This document shows, piece after piece, positions 1 to 5,734 of a stretch of DNA of 8,206 bases; within the stretch, counting starts at the first letter, position 1; every line of letters starts with the position of its first letter. The notes below the pieces were generated by a model that saw only the letters and a program-made list of their open reading frames with translations, was not told the DNA's origin and ran no database searches. The position numbers and the translations under genes were made by a program. The stretch covers positions 1 through 8,206 of the forward strand of contig JAAURV010000125.1 in the NCBI GenBank assembly GCA_012032065.1, in the 5' to 3' direction. This stretch comes from Hyphomicrobiales bacterium (GTDB lineage Bacteria > Pseudomonadota > Alphaproteobacteria > Rhizobiales > Aestuariivirgaceae).

Positions 1-495
1 TTCGCGTATGGCATTGGCGGGCTGGGTCCTATCCTGGGCGCGTTGTTGATGGGGGCCATCTATCTGCTGCTGTTCAACGTAATGGCCGGCGCGGGGACCA
101 ATTTCAAGACGTCCTTGAGCATTGTGGCGCATGCCAACATGACCGGGCTGATTTTCGCGCCCATCGTGATTATCGTAATGCTCTTGCGAGCCTATGGAGA
201 CGTGGACCCCAATAACATGGTGGCCACCAGTCTTTACTCGTTTCTGCCGGATGGCGCGTCGCGCTGGATGCAATCGCTGGGACAGTCCATTGAACTTTTC
301 TGGATTTGGACAATGGTTCTGATGGCCGTCGGTTTCGCGGCCACCAACCGGAAGAAGATCAGCACCGGAAAAGCATTTGCCCTGATCGGCGGATTATGGG
401 TGATCTGGGTGATGGTTAAGGTCGGTGCGGCGGCGATGTTTTCGTCCCTGCCGCCCCAGGCTTTGAGCGCATCGGCCTGCAAAGCGCGGCCATAA
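1..495 (+). CDS. Yip1-family membrane protein, 3' part only
   Basis: The reading frame is open from the first base, so the 5' end lies outside the window; 164 codons are visible. Four hydrophobic stretches fit membrane helices: roughly window residues 8-30, 43-64, 93-116 and 121-148. The pattern (a helix ending in an AGAGTNFK-type loop, a mid-helix, a polar loop with DPNNMVATSL, then a closing helix WVIWVMVKVG) resembles the C-terminal half of Yip1-domain proteins, a poorly characterised integral membrane family. I recall similar proteins best from Acidobacteria; this is memory, not a search. The last 15-20 codons (from about 440) are antisense to aldolase coding sequence, so the present C-terminus is probably not native. 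Family members usually end near the VKVGxAA motif. GC content is about 55%, below the rest of the window. The membrane-protein call is firm and the family call moderate. Confidence 0.6.
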   Translation, partial: FAYGIGGLGPILGALLMGAIYLLLFNVMAGAGTNFKTSLSIVAHANMTGLIFAPIVIIVMLLRAYGDVDPNNMVATSLYSFLPDGASRWMQSLGQSIELFWIWTMVLMAVGFAATNRKKISTGKAFALIGGLWVIWVMVKVGAAAMFSSLPPQALSASACKARP

Positions 496-1362
496 GAGTA
501 AGTGAGCTTCCACGGGAGTGGGCCAGCGGCGTTCATGTAGTGGAGATGTGCTGTTGCATCTTCGCCGGACTGACCGCCGGGAGAGGAAGGCGATGCCCGG
601 CACGGCGGCAGGCACGCAGCGCTTCCAGAACCTTGAGCGTCTTCTCGGCCACTTCCTCGCGGCCCGCCTGCTTGGCGCATTTCTTGCCGGAGATCACCAT
701 GTTGGGCTTGAGGATGATGCCTTCAAGCTGAACGCCGGCGTAGTACAGTTCCTGGAACTGTTCCTTCAACGCCCATTCGCTGACTTCGGCGCAGCGGTCG
801 ATGTCGTGGTCGCCGTCCATCAGCACTTCGGGCTCGATCATCGGCACGATGCCGCCGGCCTGGCAGATCGCCGCATAACGCGCCAGCGCATGGGCATTGG
901 CGTGAATGGCGTTGTGGCTCGGTATACCTTTGCCGATATCGATCACCGCGCGCCACTTGGCGAATTGCGCGCCGATCTTGGCGTACTCGGCGACGCGCGC
1001 GGAGAGGCCGTCCAAACCTTCGGTCACTGTTCGCCAGGCGAAAGAGCCAGCGGCTTGGCGCCGGTGTCGAGCTTGATGCCGGGGACCGCGCCCGTGGCCT
1101 TGATCATGTCGACGAGCGGCGTGCCGTTCCGCGCCTTCTGGCGGATGGTTTCGTCGAAGAGGATGACGCCGGAGACGTATGATTTCATGGCGTCGGTGGC
1201 GCCGAACAGCATCTCGCGGTAGTCGCGGCGCGAGTTGTCGGTCGAATCGACCTTGATGGATTCGAGGCGCTTGGCAATCGACGCGGTCGATTCATCGGCG
1301 GCGAGAATGCCTTTGCCGGGAGCCACCATGGCTTCGGCGATCTTGTTGAGCTGGTCGATCAT
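430..1362 (-). pseudogene. fba: class I fructose-bisphosphate aldolase, three frameshifts and a missing C-terminus
   Basis: This encodes class I (Schiff-base) aldolase, which cleaves fructose-1,6-bisphosphate to dihydroxyacetone phosphate and glyceraldehyde-3-phosphate in the cytoplasm. The ATG at 1362-1360 follows GGAGAGG (1374-1368) by 5 bases. Visible motifs in order: GKGILAADES, GIKLDTGAKPL, KWRAVI, IEPEVLMDGDHD, the Schiff-base lysine in ILKPNMV (codon 709-707), PAAVPGIAFLS, GGQS and SYGRAL. The frame breaks three times. At about 1024-1028 one G is lost (GEQ then a stop, where GEQ-VTEGLDGL is expected). At about 613 there is one extra base or two missing. In the GGG run 579-581 there is one extra base. 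Homology stops at GGRDENIAAA (about 430), some 25-30 residues short of the usual end of a roughly 340-residue enzyme; the frame then continues antisense through the Yip1 gene to 234. It lies 19 bases downstream of pgk, probably co-transcribed. Identity is certain; whether the damage is real is not. Confidence 0.88.
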
Positions 1363-1381
1363 GGGTGCCTCTCCGTTGGGT

Positions 1382-2566
1382 TCAATTTTGCAGTGCCTTT
1401 ACGCCGGGAAGGGACTTGCCTTCAAGCCATTCCAGAAACGCGCCGCCGGCTGTTGAAATATAAGTGAAATCGCCCGCCACGCCGGCATGGTTGAGCGCCG
1501 AAACGGTGTCGCCTCCGCCCGCCACCGAGGTGAGTTTCCTCTGCCTGGTGAGCTTGGCCGCATGCTGAGCGGTGGCGACCGTGGCGCGGTCGAAGGGTGC
1601 GATCTCGAATGCGCCGAGCGGGCCGTTCCAGACCAGCGTCTTGGCCTTGTCGGAAGGCGGCGTTGACGGCGGCAATCGAGCGGGGCCCGACATCGAGGAT
1701 CATGTCGTAAGCGCTGACTGCCATGGCATCCACCACGCGGTTGGTGGCGCCGGCCTTGAACTCGGGAGCAACCACCACATCGGAAGGGAGGAGCAGACGG
1801 CAGTTCCTGGTTTGCGCCGTATTCATGATCTCGCGCGCGGTGGGCACAAGATCGTTCTCGCACAGCGACTTGCCGACGGCATAACCCTTCGCCTTCAGAA
1901 ACGTATTGGCCATGCCGCCGCCGATCACGATGGTGTTGGCGATGCCCGACAGATTGCCGAGCAATTCGAGCTTTGAGGAAACTTTGGCGCCGCCACGACC
2001 GCGACCAGCGGGCGCTGTGGATTTTCAAGAGCGGACTGAAGCGCGCGAAGCTCCGCTTCCATGGCGCGGCCGGCATAGGAGGGCAGGTGGCGGGCGATGC
2101 CTTCGGTCGAGGAATGCGCACGGTGCGCGGCGGAAAAGGCATCGTTGATGTAGATGTCGCCAAGGCCGCCAAGCATCCTGGCAAAGCCCTCGTCGTTCTT
2201 CTCCTCGCCGCCATGATAGCGGGTGTTTTCCATGAGTGTCACGGTACCCGGCTGGGCATCGATGGAGGGGGAAGACTGCCAGTCGGTGAAGACGAAGCTG
2301 ACCGGTTTGCCGAGTGCCTTTTCCAGAGCAGGAGCCACGGGCCTGAGCGACATTTCCGGGATCACCTTGCCCTTGGGCCTGTCGAAATGGGCCAGCACAA
2401 TCACGGCGGCGCCTTTGTCGAGCAATTCCTTCAGCGTCGGCACCACGCGGTCGATGCGGGTCGTGTCGGTGACTACGCCGTCCTTGATGGGAACATTGAG
2501 ATCGAGCCGGATGACGGTTTTCTTTCCGGAAACATTTACATCATCGAGTGTACGGAAGGCTGGCAT
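1382..2566 (-). CDS. pgk: phosphoglycerate kinase, interrupted by two frameshifts
   Basis: Phosphoglycerate kinase interconverts 1,3-bisphosphoglycerate + ADP and 3-phosphoglycerate + ATP in glycolysis, gluconeogenesis and the Calvin cycle. Total length, about 395 codons, is normal. N-domain motifs are RLDLNVP, DTTRID, VLAHFDRPKG, LMENTRYHGGEEKND and INDAFSAAHRAHSST. C-domain motifs are GNLSGIANTIVIGGGMANTFL, WNGPLGAFE and the nucleotide-site GGGDTVSAL. The frame breaks at about 1994/1995, where one base is missing (VV then AAPKF, where VVGGAKVSSKLELLGNL is expected). It breaks again at about 1652-1656, inside VNAA-SDKAKTLVWNGP (one extra base or two missing). The pieces are 2566-1995, 1994-1655 and 1654-1382. 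The start chosen is ATG 2566-2564 because AGAGG sits 8 bases upstream; a TTG two codons earlier is too close to that site. The downstream neighbour is fba; upstream is the divergent GGDEF gene. Identity is certain. The frameshifts may be sequencing errors. Confidence 0.9.
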
Positions 2567-2574
2567 ATGCAAGG

Positions 2575-2579
2575 CCTCT
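2575..2579 (-). promoter_or_regulatory. pgk ribosome binding site
   Basis: AGAGG on the minus strand, 8 bases before the ATG at 2566-2564. It decides the pgk start in favour of this ATG over the in-frame TTG at 2572-2570, which would overlap too closely. Confidence 0.6.
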
Positions 2580-2789
2580 GATCATCTGTCATACCGGGTT
2601 CGCCGGGATAACGATTTAGGTTTGCTGGTTCCGCACAGGGCCTAGCTCAGGAATGAGCCAAATTCAATCGCTGGCCGCGCATGGGGAAAACTGCGAAGCG
2701 CCGCCGTTCTCACCCTCTCCAGCCCCGATCAAGGTTAGGCGGTTATGAAAACTTCACCCTACCGAAATACGCGCATAATCCGCACATCG

Positions 2790-2831
2790 AACCCCGGCCA
2801 ACCCCTGCGCATTTGGCTGGGGTTTCTCTTT
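2790..2831 (+). terminator. terminator-like hairpin in the leader of the GGDEF gene
   Basis: A 12-base-pair stem, AACCCCGGCCAA (2790-2801) with TTGGCTGGGGTT (2813-2824), contains a single G-U pair and an 11-base loop, and is followed by TCTCTTT. In RNA form this is a good intrinsic terminator in the plus direction. There is no plus-strand gene upstream inside this interval, so it would end either a short unannotated transcript or the leader of the GGDEF mRNA (attenuation). On the minus strand the hairpin is not followed by T residues. The structure is seen directly; the function is inferred. Confidence 0.55.
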
Positions 2832-2835
2832 GGCA

Positions 2836-2852
2836 TTGCGGTCCGACCGCAA
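2836..2852. promoter_or_regulatory. 17-base palindrome, candidate operator upstream of the GGDEF gene
   Basis: TTGCGGT-CCG-ACCGCAA is perfectly symmetrical with 7-base arms and lies 61 bases before the GGDEF start codon. The size and symmetry fit a dimeric repressor or activator site; it could also fold as a second RNA hairpin 12 bases after the terminator-like one. The regulator is unknown. Confidence 0.4.
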
Positions 2853-2897
2853 GACTCACGCAAGCGGCGCGGATTAACTTGCTCCGGTTTTATCCCA

Positions 2898-2904
2898 AGA
2901 GGAG
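2898..2904 (+). promoter_or_regulatory. ribosome binding site that fixes a TTG start
   Basis: AGAGGAG lies 9 bases before TTG 2914. The nearest in-frame ATG (2950) has no such sequence in front of it, so translation of the GGDEF protein most likely begins at the TTG. Confidence 0.65.
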
Positions 2905-2913
2905 CAACCGCGC

Positions 2914-3936
2914 TTGAACGACGTACTAGCCATACCGCAAGACTCCGCGATGACGCTCGAAGACTTGCTCGCCGAGAACACGGAGTTCAAGCAGCACGAG
3001 CGGATCTACCGGGCGCTGATGGAGTTCTTCCCAACCGGCATCATCCTCACCGACAGACATCTGAATGTCCTGGTCTGCAACGAACAGCAGAAGCGGCTTC
3101 TCGAATATCCGCCGAACATGTTCACGGGCCGCATGCCGACATTGCCGGAGCTCTTCCGCTTCAATGCGCTGCGCGGCGAGTATGGCCCCGGCAATCCCGA
3201 CGATTTGTTCGCCGAGAAGATGGCTCTGGTGGAGAAGCGCATTCCCCATTGCTTCGAGCGCATGCGCCCGGACGGTCGCGTGCTGGAAATCCGCGGCGTA
3301 CCGCTGCCGGAGGGCGGTTTTGTCACCTCCTACGCCGACATCACGGAGCGGAGGCAGAGGGACGCGCAACTGCTTCTGCAAGCCACGCGCGACAGCTTGA
3401 CGGGGCTTGAAGGCAGGATTGGCCTCACCCGCCACTTCGAGATCTTCCGCGCCCGCGTGTCGAGACTGGCCGAAGGATTCGCGCTGCATTGCATCGACCT
3501 CGACAATTTCAAGCCGATCAACGACAAGCATGGTCATCTGCTTGGCGACCGGCTCTTGCAGGCGGTGGCCCAGCGCCTGCTTTCGGCGGTGCGCGACACC
3601 GATATCGTGGTGCGCTACGGCGGAGACGAGTTCATCGTGCTGCAATCCAATGTGCGTTCGAGATCGGACGCGAAGATACTTGCGGGCAGGCTGGTCAAGA
3701 AAATCACCGGCGTCTACCGGATCGACGATGGCGAATCCACAATCGAAGTCGCGATCGGTGCAAGCATCGGCGTCATCATCGCGAGCGAGACCGCGAGCGA
3801 AATCGATCTCGCCCAAATGATCGAACGCGCCGACGCGGCGATGTACTCCTGCAAGAACAGTTCTGTTGAAAACTTCTGCATCCACGGCTGCAAATACCGC
3901 GAGACCTGCGCGCTGGCGGCGGACTGCGAGTGCTGA
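2914..3936 (+). CDS. PAS-GGDEF diguanylate cyclase with a cysteine-rich C-terminal tail
   Basis: A 340-residue cytoplasmic protein without signal peptide or membrane segment. Residues about 30-150 form a PAS-type sensor domain (FFPTGIILTDRHLNVLVCN near the start, RPDGRVLEIRGVPLPEGG and ADITERR at the end). The GGDEF domain covers about 158-312 and should make cyclic di-GMP from two GTP. The active motif GGDEF is intact (236-240), preceded by CIDLDNFKPINDKHGHLLGD. The inhibitory site RxxD (RDTD, 227-230) sits exactly five residues before GGDEF, so product inhibition is expected. The usual LPNR of the domain start is LEGR here. After ADAAMY the protein ends in an unusual tail with cysteines at 313, 322, 326, 332, 338 and 340 and a histidine at 324, suggesting a metal or redox site (inference). 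Start is TTG with a strong ribosome binding site. It is divergent from pgk and convergent with the next gene. The domain call is firm; the signal sensed is unknown. Confidence 0.93.
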   Translation: MNDVLAIPQDSAMTLEDLLAENTEFKQHERIYRALMEFFPTGIILTDRHLNVLVCNEQQKRLLEYPPNMFTGRMPTLPELFRFNALRGEYGPGNPDDLFAEKMALVEKRIPHCFERMRPDGRVLEIRGVPLPEGGFVTSYADITERRQRDAQLLLQATRDSLTGLEGRIGLTRHFEIFRARVSRLAEGFALHCIDLDNFKPINDKHGHLLGDRLLQAVAQRLLSAVRDTDIVVRYGGDEFIVLQSNVRSRSDAKILAGRLVKKITGVYRIDDGESTIEVAIGASIGVIIASETASEIDLAQMIERADAAMYSCKNSSVENFCIHGCKYRETCALAADCEC

Positions 3937-3976
3937 GGCGGAGATCGCGCAACCCATCCCTACACTGACGAATTTC

Positions 3977-3992
3977 ATTCCGATAGCGGAAT
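3977..3992. terminator. weak hairpin between two convergent genes
   Basis: ATTCCG-ATAG-CGGAAT forms a 6-base-pair stem with a 4-base loop between the stop codons of the GGDEF gene (3936) and the minus-strand gene ending at 4020. There is no T-run on either side, so it is at best a weak bidirectional terminator. Confidence 0.25.
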
Positions 3993-4019
3993 CGCCGCAG
4001 GATTGCGCCGGCGGTCGTG

Positions 4020-4631
4020 TTATCCCTTCCAGGCGCTGAGCAGCGCATCCTGCTCGTCGGGAACATTGAGCGCATCGGCATCGGTCAAATGGCCGTCGTT
4101 CGAACCCACGCGGGTCAGCTGTTTTCCCTGCCGGAACACCAGCGCCACGCCATGTTCGGTGTCCCAGGCGCATTCGCAACTGACATTCACATAGATGTCC
4201 ATGTCATTGAACAGGCGGCGCTCGACATAAATGTTCAAGGGCTTGACGAATTCCCACACGCGCTCGGGCGATACTGTGGCGGCGTCTACTTCGGCCCTTC
4301 CCGGCCAGTCGGCGGTATCGACCTCGGCGCGGCAATGTTTGTGAACGTGCGGCGTGGCGCGCTTGCGCTCGCCTGCGCCGAGGCGCAGAAAATCCGCAAG
4401 TGCGGCGTCATACTCCGCCAATGCGTCCGGTTCCTCGCCCAGCACATAGCCTGAATAAATCACAGACACGGGTGTGCCATTGAGTAGCGGTATCGGCAGC
4501 GGTTGCGAATGCCAGAAGTCGGGCAGCCGCGGATCCGGACCACTGGTCAGCGTGCCCGCGGCGGCTGACTGGATGTGCCGAGGAGGTGCGGGCTCTTGCC
4601 GTTTGCGCCCAAACAGATTCTTCAAGATCAT
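4020..4631 (-). CDS. uncharacterised 203-residue protein, DUF6985-like
   Basis: A soluble protein without signal peptide or membrane helix. The N-terminal 30 residues are basic and low in complexity. Residues 35-100 read as a separate segment (LPDFWHSQPLPIPLLNG, then an acidic helix). The best conserved-looking part is residues 120-192: WEFVKPLNIYVERR, DIYVNVSCECAWDTEHG, VALVFRQGKQLTRVG and NDGHLTDADAL. This resembles the DUF6985 type of domain, whose function I do not know; the assignment is from memory and moderate at best. Such small domains are often scattered in accessory regions and some relatives sit beside toxin genes, but nothing here proves an immunity role. ATG 4631-4629 has GGAG 10 bases upstream. 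It lies 106 bases downstream of hicB on the same strand and may share its transcript. The frame is intact. Confidence 0.75.
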   Translation of the reverse strand: MILKNLFGRKRQEPAPPRHIQSAAAGTLTSGPDPRLPDFWHSQPLPIPLLNGTPVSVIYSGYVLGEEPDALAEYDAALADFLRLGAGERKRATPHVHKHCRAEVDTADWPGRAEVDAATVSPERVWEFVKPLNIYVERRLFNDMDIYVNVSCECAWDTEHGVALVFRQGKQLTRVGSNDGHLTDADALNVPDEQDALLSAWKG

Positions 4632-4737
4632 GCGCGATCAACTCCGTTTGGCCGTCGCCCGCACGATAACCTCGCACCGGGGCACGCGCAATTCCCCCTC
4701 CGGGCCGGGTTGGCGCGGTGACCGTTCCGCTCAAGCC

Positions 4738-5124
4738 TCACCAGCGCTCCGCTGCCTTGGCGAGGAAACTTGAGCGGGACATGCCTTTTTGGGCGGCTTT
4801 GCGATCAATCTGGGCCAAGGTTTTTTCCGGCAGCGTGATGTTTACGCGCACGGTTGCGCCCGGCGTTTCCGGCGCTTTCACCACCATCACGGCGACCGCA
4901 TCCTTGTAGTCTTTCGACTTTACAATGACATCCAGTGCGCTCGGTTCCGGCAGGGCTTCGCCATCTTCCAGCAAACCTTCGATATGAAGGCCGAGAGACT
5001 CCTCGATCATGGGGCGGAGTTCCTCCAGCGTCTTGGCGGCGGAAATGCAGCCCGGCAGATCCGGAAAACTTGCACCGAACGATGTGCCGGGTTCCTTGTG
5101 AACGAGCGCGATGTATTCAGCCAT
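4738..5124 (-). CDS. hicB: HicB-type antitoxin with C-terminal DNA-binding domain
   Basis: A 128-residue antitoxin partner of the adjacent HicA. Residues 1-65 form the HicB partial RNase-H-like fold that binds the toxin (MAEYIALVHKE, then FPDLPGCISAAKTLEEL and a helix EESLGLHIEGLLEDGEALPEP). Residues about 90-128 (VRVNITLPEKTLAQIDRKAA, then KGMSRSSFLAKAA) are a ribbon-helix-helix DNA-binding domain, the kind that binds its own promoter. The gene starts 3 bases after the hicA stop, so the two are translationally close; AGATAGG in the end of hicA may serve as a weak ribosome binding site. In the ribbon-helix-helix version, HicB dimers normally bind an inverted repeat, and one sits just upstream of hicA (5319-5334). 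The frame is intact and of normal length. High confidence. Confidence 0.9.
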   Translation of the reverse strand: MAEYIALVHKEPGTSFGASFPDLPGCISAAKTLEELRPMIEESLGLHIEGLLEDGEALPEPSALDVIVKSKDYKDAVAVMVVKAPETPGATVRVNITLPEKTLAQIDRKAAQKGMSRSSFLAKAAERW

Positions 5125-5127
5125 GGC

Positions 5128-5316
5128 CTATCTCAGTTTCATCCGTGCCTGCTTCTCGATTGACCGAAGGGTTCCCGGCGGCACGTCTTGCCTGGGGTGA
5201 GGCACAGTCACCCGGCCAGGGATTTCAGCGTGCTTGAATTGAACGTGGCTGCCTTTTTGGGCAACTTGCCGCCAGCCAGCCTGCCGCAGAAGCCGGATGA
5301 TTTCGCGGCTCTTCAT
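5128..5316 (-). CDS. hicA: HicA-type mRNA interferase toxin
   Basis: A 62-residue protein matching the HicA/YcfA family: a small double-stranded-RNA-binding-like fold that cleaves mRNA independently of the ribosome. The pattern KSREIIRLLRQAGWRQVAQKGSH is diagnostic; the catalytic histidine is H24 in GSHVQFKH. The second half (GRVTVPHPRQDVPPGTLRSI) also matches the family, and length is normal. Toxin before antitoxin is the usual order for hicAB. The ATG at 5316-5314 has no ribosome binding site in front; instead the predicted promoter ends almost at the start codon, suggesting a leaderless message. Expression should be controlled by HicB through the palindrome at 5319-5334. No sign of damage, so the module may be active. 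High confidence in family, moderate in start. Confidence 0.92.
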   Translation of the reverse strand: MKSREIIRLLRQAGWRQVAQKGSHVQFKHAEIPGRVTVPHPRQDVPPGTLRSIEKQARMKLR

Positions 5317-5318
5317 GA

Positions 5319-5351
5319 TGTGTAGTTATACACACTGAATAGGGTTGTCAA
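5319..5351 (-). promoter_or_regulatory. hicAB promoter with overlapping palindromic operator
   Basis: On the minus strand, TTGACA (5351-5346) is a perfect -35 box. TATAAC (5330-5325) is a good -10 box, 15 bases away, a little short of ideal. The -10 box lies inside the inverted repeat TGTGTA-GTTA-TACACA (5319-5334, perfect 6-base arms). A ribbon-helix-helix dimer bound there would block RNA polymerase, which fits autoregulation by HicB. Transcription should start near 5316-5318, that is at the hicA start codon. Confidence 0.6.
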
Positions 5352-5397
5352 GGCCGAGGGAATTTGACACTTCGTATCCAAGTGGATGAGCAAAGGG

Positions 5398-5510
5398 ACC
5401 TCTCAGTCACGAGGCGCCCACGTGACAGCTCCCCAGAGGGGAGCAAAAGAAAAGTGCATACCTTTTTGCTCTCCTCTGGAGAGCTGTCAGGCGCAGCCTG
5501 ACTGAGAGGT
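5398..5510. repeat. large intergenic palindromic repeat (113 bases)
   Basis: Outer arms ACCTCTCAGTCA (5398-5409) and TGACTGAGAGGT (5499-5510) are perfect. Inner arms at 5423-5448 and 5464-5489 pair over 26 bases with two mismatches. An asymmetric internal loop (13 and 9 bases) lies between the two stems and a 15-base loop closes the top. Phrases such as CAGCTCCCCAGAGGGGAGC are typical of dispersed intergenic repeats in alphaproteobacterial genomes (general knowledge). It could fold as RNA from either strand. Only one copy lies in this window. Confidence 0.7.
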
Positions 5511-5592
5511 CACTTCGCTCCCGGCCCTCGAGCTACCGGTCTTTACTGGAGTTCGAAGCCGAGAGTTGCCAGTGGCAGGTCAGAGGGGATTT

Positions 5593-5691
5593 GGGTGTCT
5601 CCTCCCTATCGCGTCAGTGATTGGGAAGTGGCGCGAAGCGCCGAAGGGTGTTGAAGTGAGTGTTGTAGAAATTCGACTCGTTGAGACACCC
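5593..5691. repeat. inverted repeat with nested GAA-loop hairpin
   Basis: GGGTGTCTC (5593-5601) and GAGACACCC (5683-5691) are perfect 9-base inverted repeats about 80 bases apart. They enclose the perfect hairpin GGCGC-GAA-GCGCC (5630-5642). The arrangement may be a second short intergenic repeat; no terminal duplication is evident. Confidence 0.4.
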
Positions 5692-5711
5692 CCTCCCGCC
5701 CTTCGGGCGTA

Positions 5712-5734
5712 CTCCCCCAGCGAAGCTGGGGGAG
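5712..5734 (-). terminator. strong GAA-loop hairpin after tkt, candidate terminator
   Basis: CTCCCCCAGC-GAA-GCTGGGGGAG is a perfect 10-base-pair stem with a 3-base loop, starting 14 bases after the tkt stop codon. In the tkt direction it is not followed by a T-run, so it may protect the 3' end or be a dispersed intergenic repeat rather than a classical intrinsic terminator. An adjoining GCCC-TTC-GGGC hairpin follows. Confidence 0.45.

Larger units (their letters stand above)
2580..2913. other. divergent intergenic region between pgk and the GGDEF gene
   Basis: About 330 bases without a credible gene. It must carry the promoters of pgk (minus) and the GGDEF gene (plus), but I find no convincing -35/-10 pair for either. 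It holds a small GCTCA/TGAGC hairpin (2645-2658), a strong terminator-like hairpin (2790-2831) and a 17-base palindrome (2836-2852), both on the GGDEF side, and the GGDEF ribosome binding site (2898-2904). Confidence 0.6.

Noticed and set aside
234..430. Extended aldolase C-terminus continuing to 234
   Set aside because: Similarity to aldolase ends at IAAA near 430; beyond it the frame is antisense to the membrane protein gene.
440..495. Native C-terminal extension of the Yip1 protein
   Set aside because: These codons are the exact antisense of conserved aldolase sequence (RALQADALKAWGGRDEN), so they are more likely readthrough after the breakpoint.
2640..2900. A cyclic di-GMP riboswitch in the GGDEF leader
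   Set aside because: The conserved core of the cyclic di-GMP-I type is not visible, and I could not identify a type II core; only a terminator-like hairpin and a palindrome are clear.
2681..2917. Small plus-strand frames in the pgk-GGDEF intergenic region
   Set aside because: No ribosome binding site, unlikely composition, and they run through the terminator-like hairpin and palindrome.
2926..4179. A 417-codon minus-strand open frame across the GGDEF gene
   Set aside because: The plus strand encodes an intact PAS-GGDEF protein with canonical motifs; the minus-strand product is arginine/alanine-rich with no recognisable domain.
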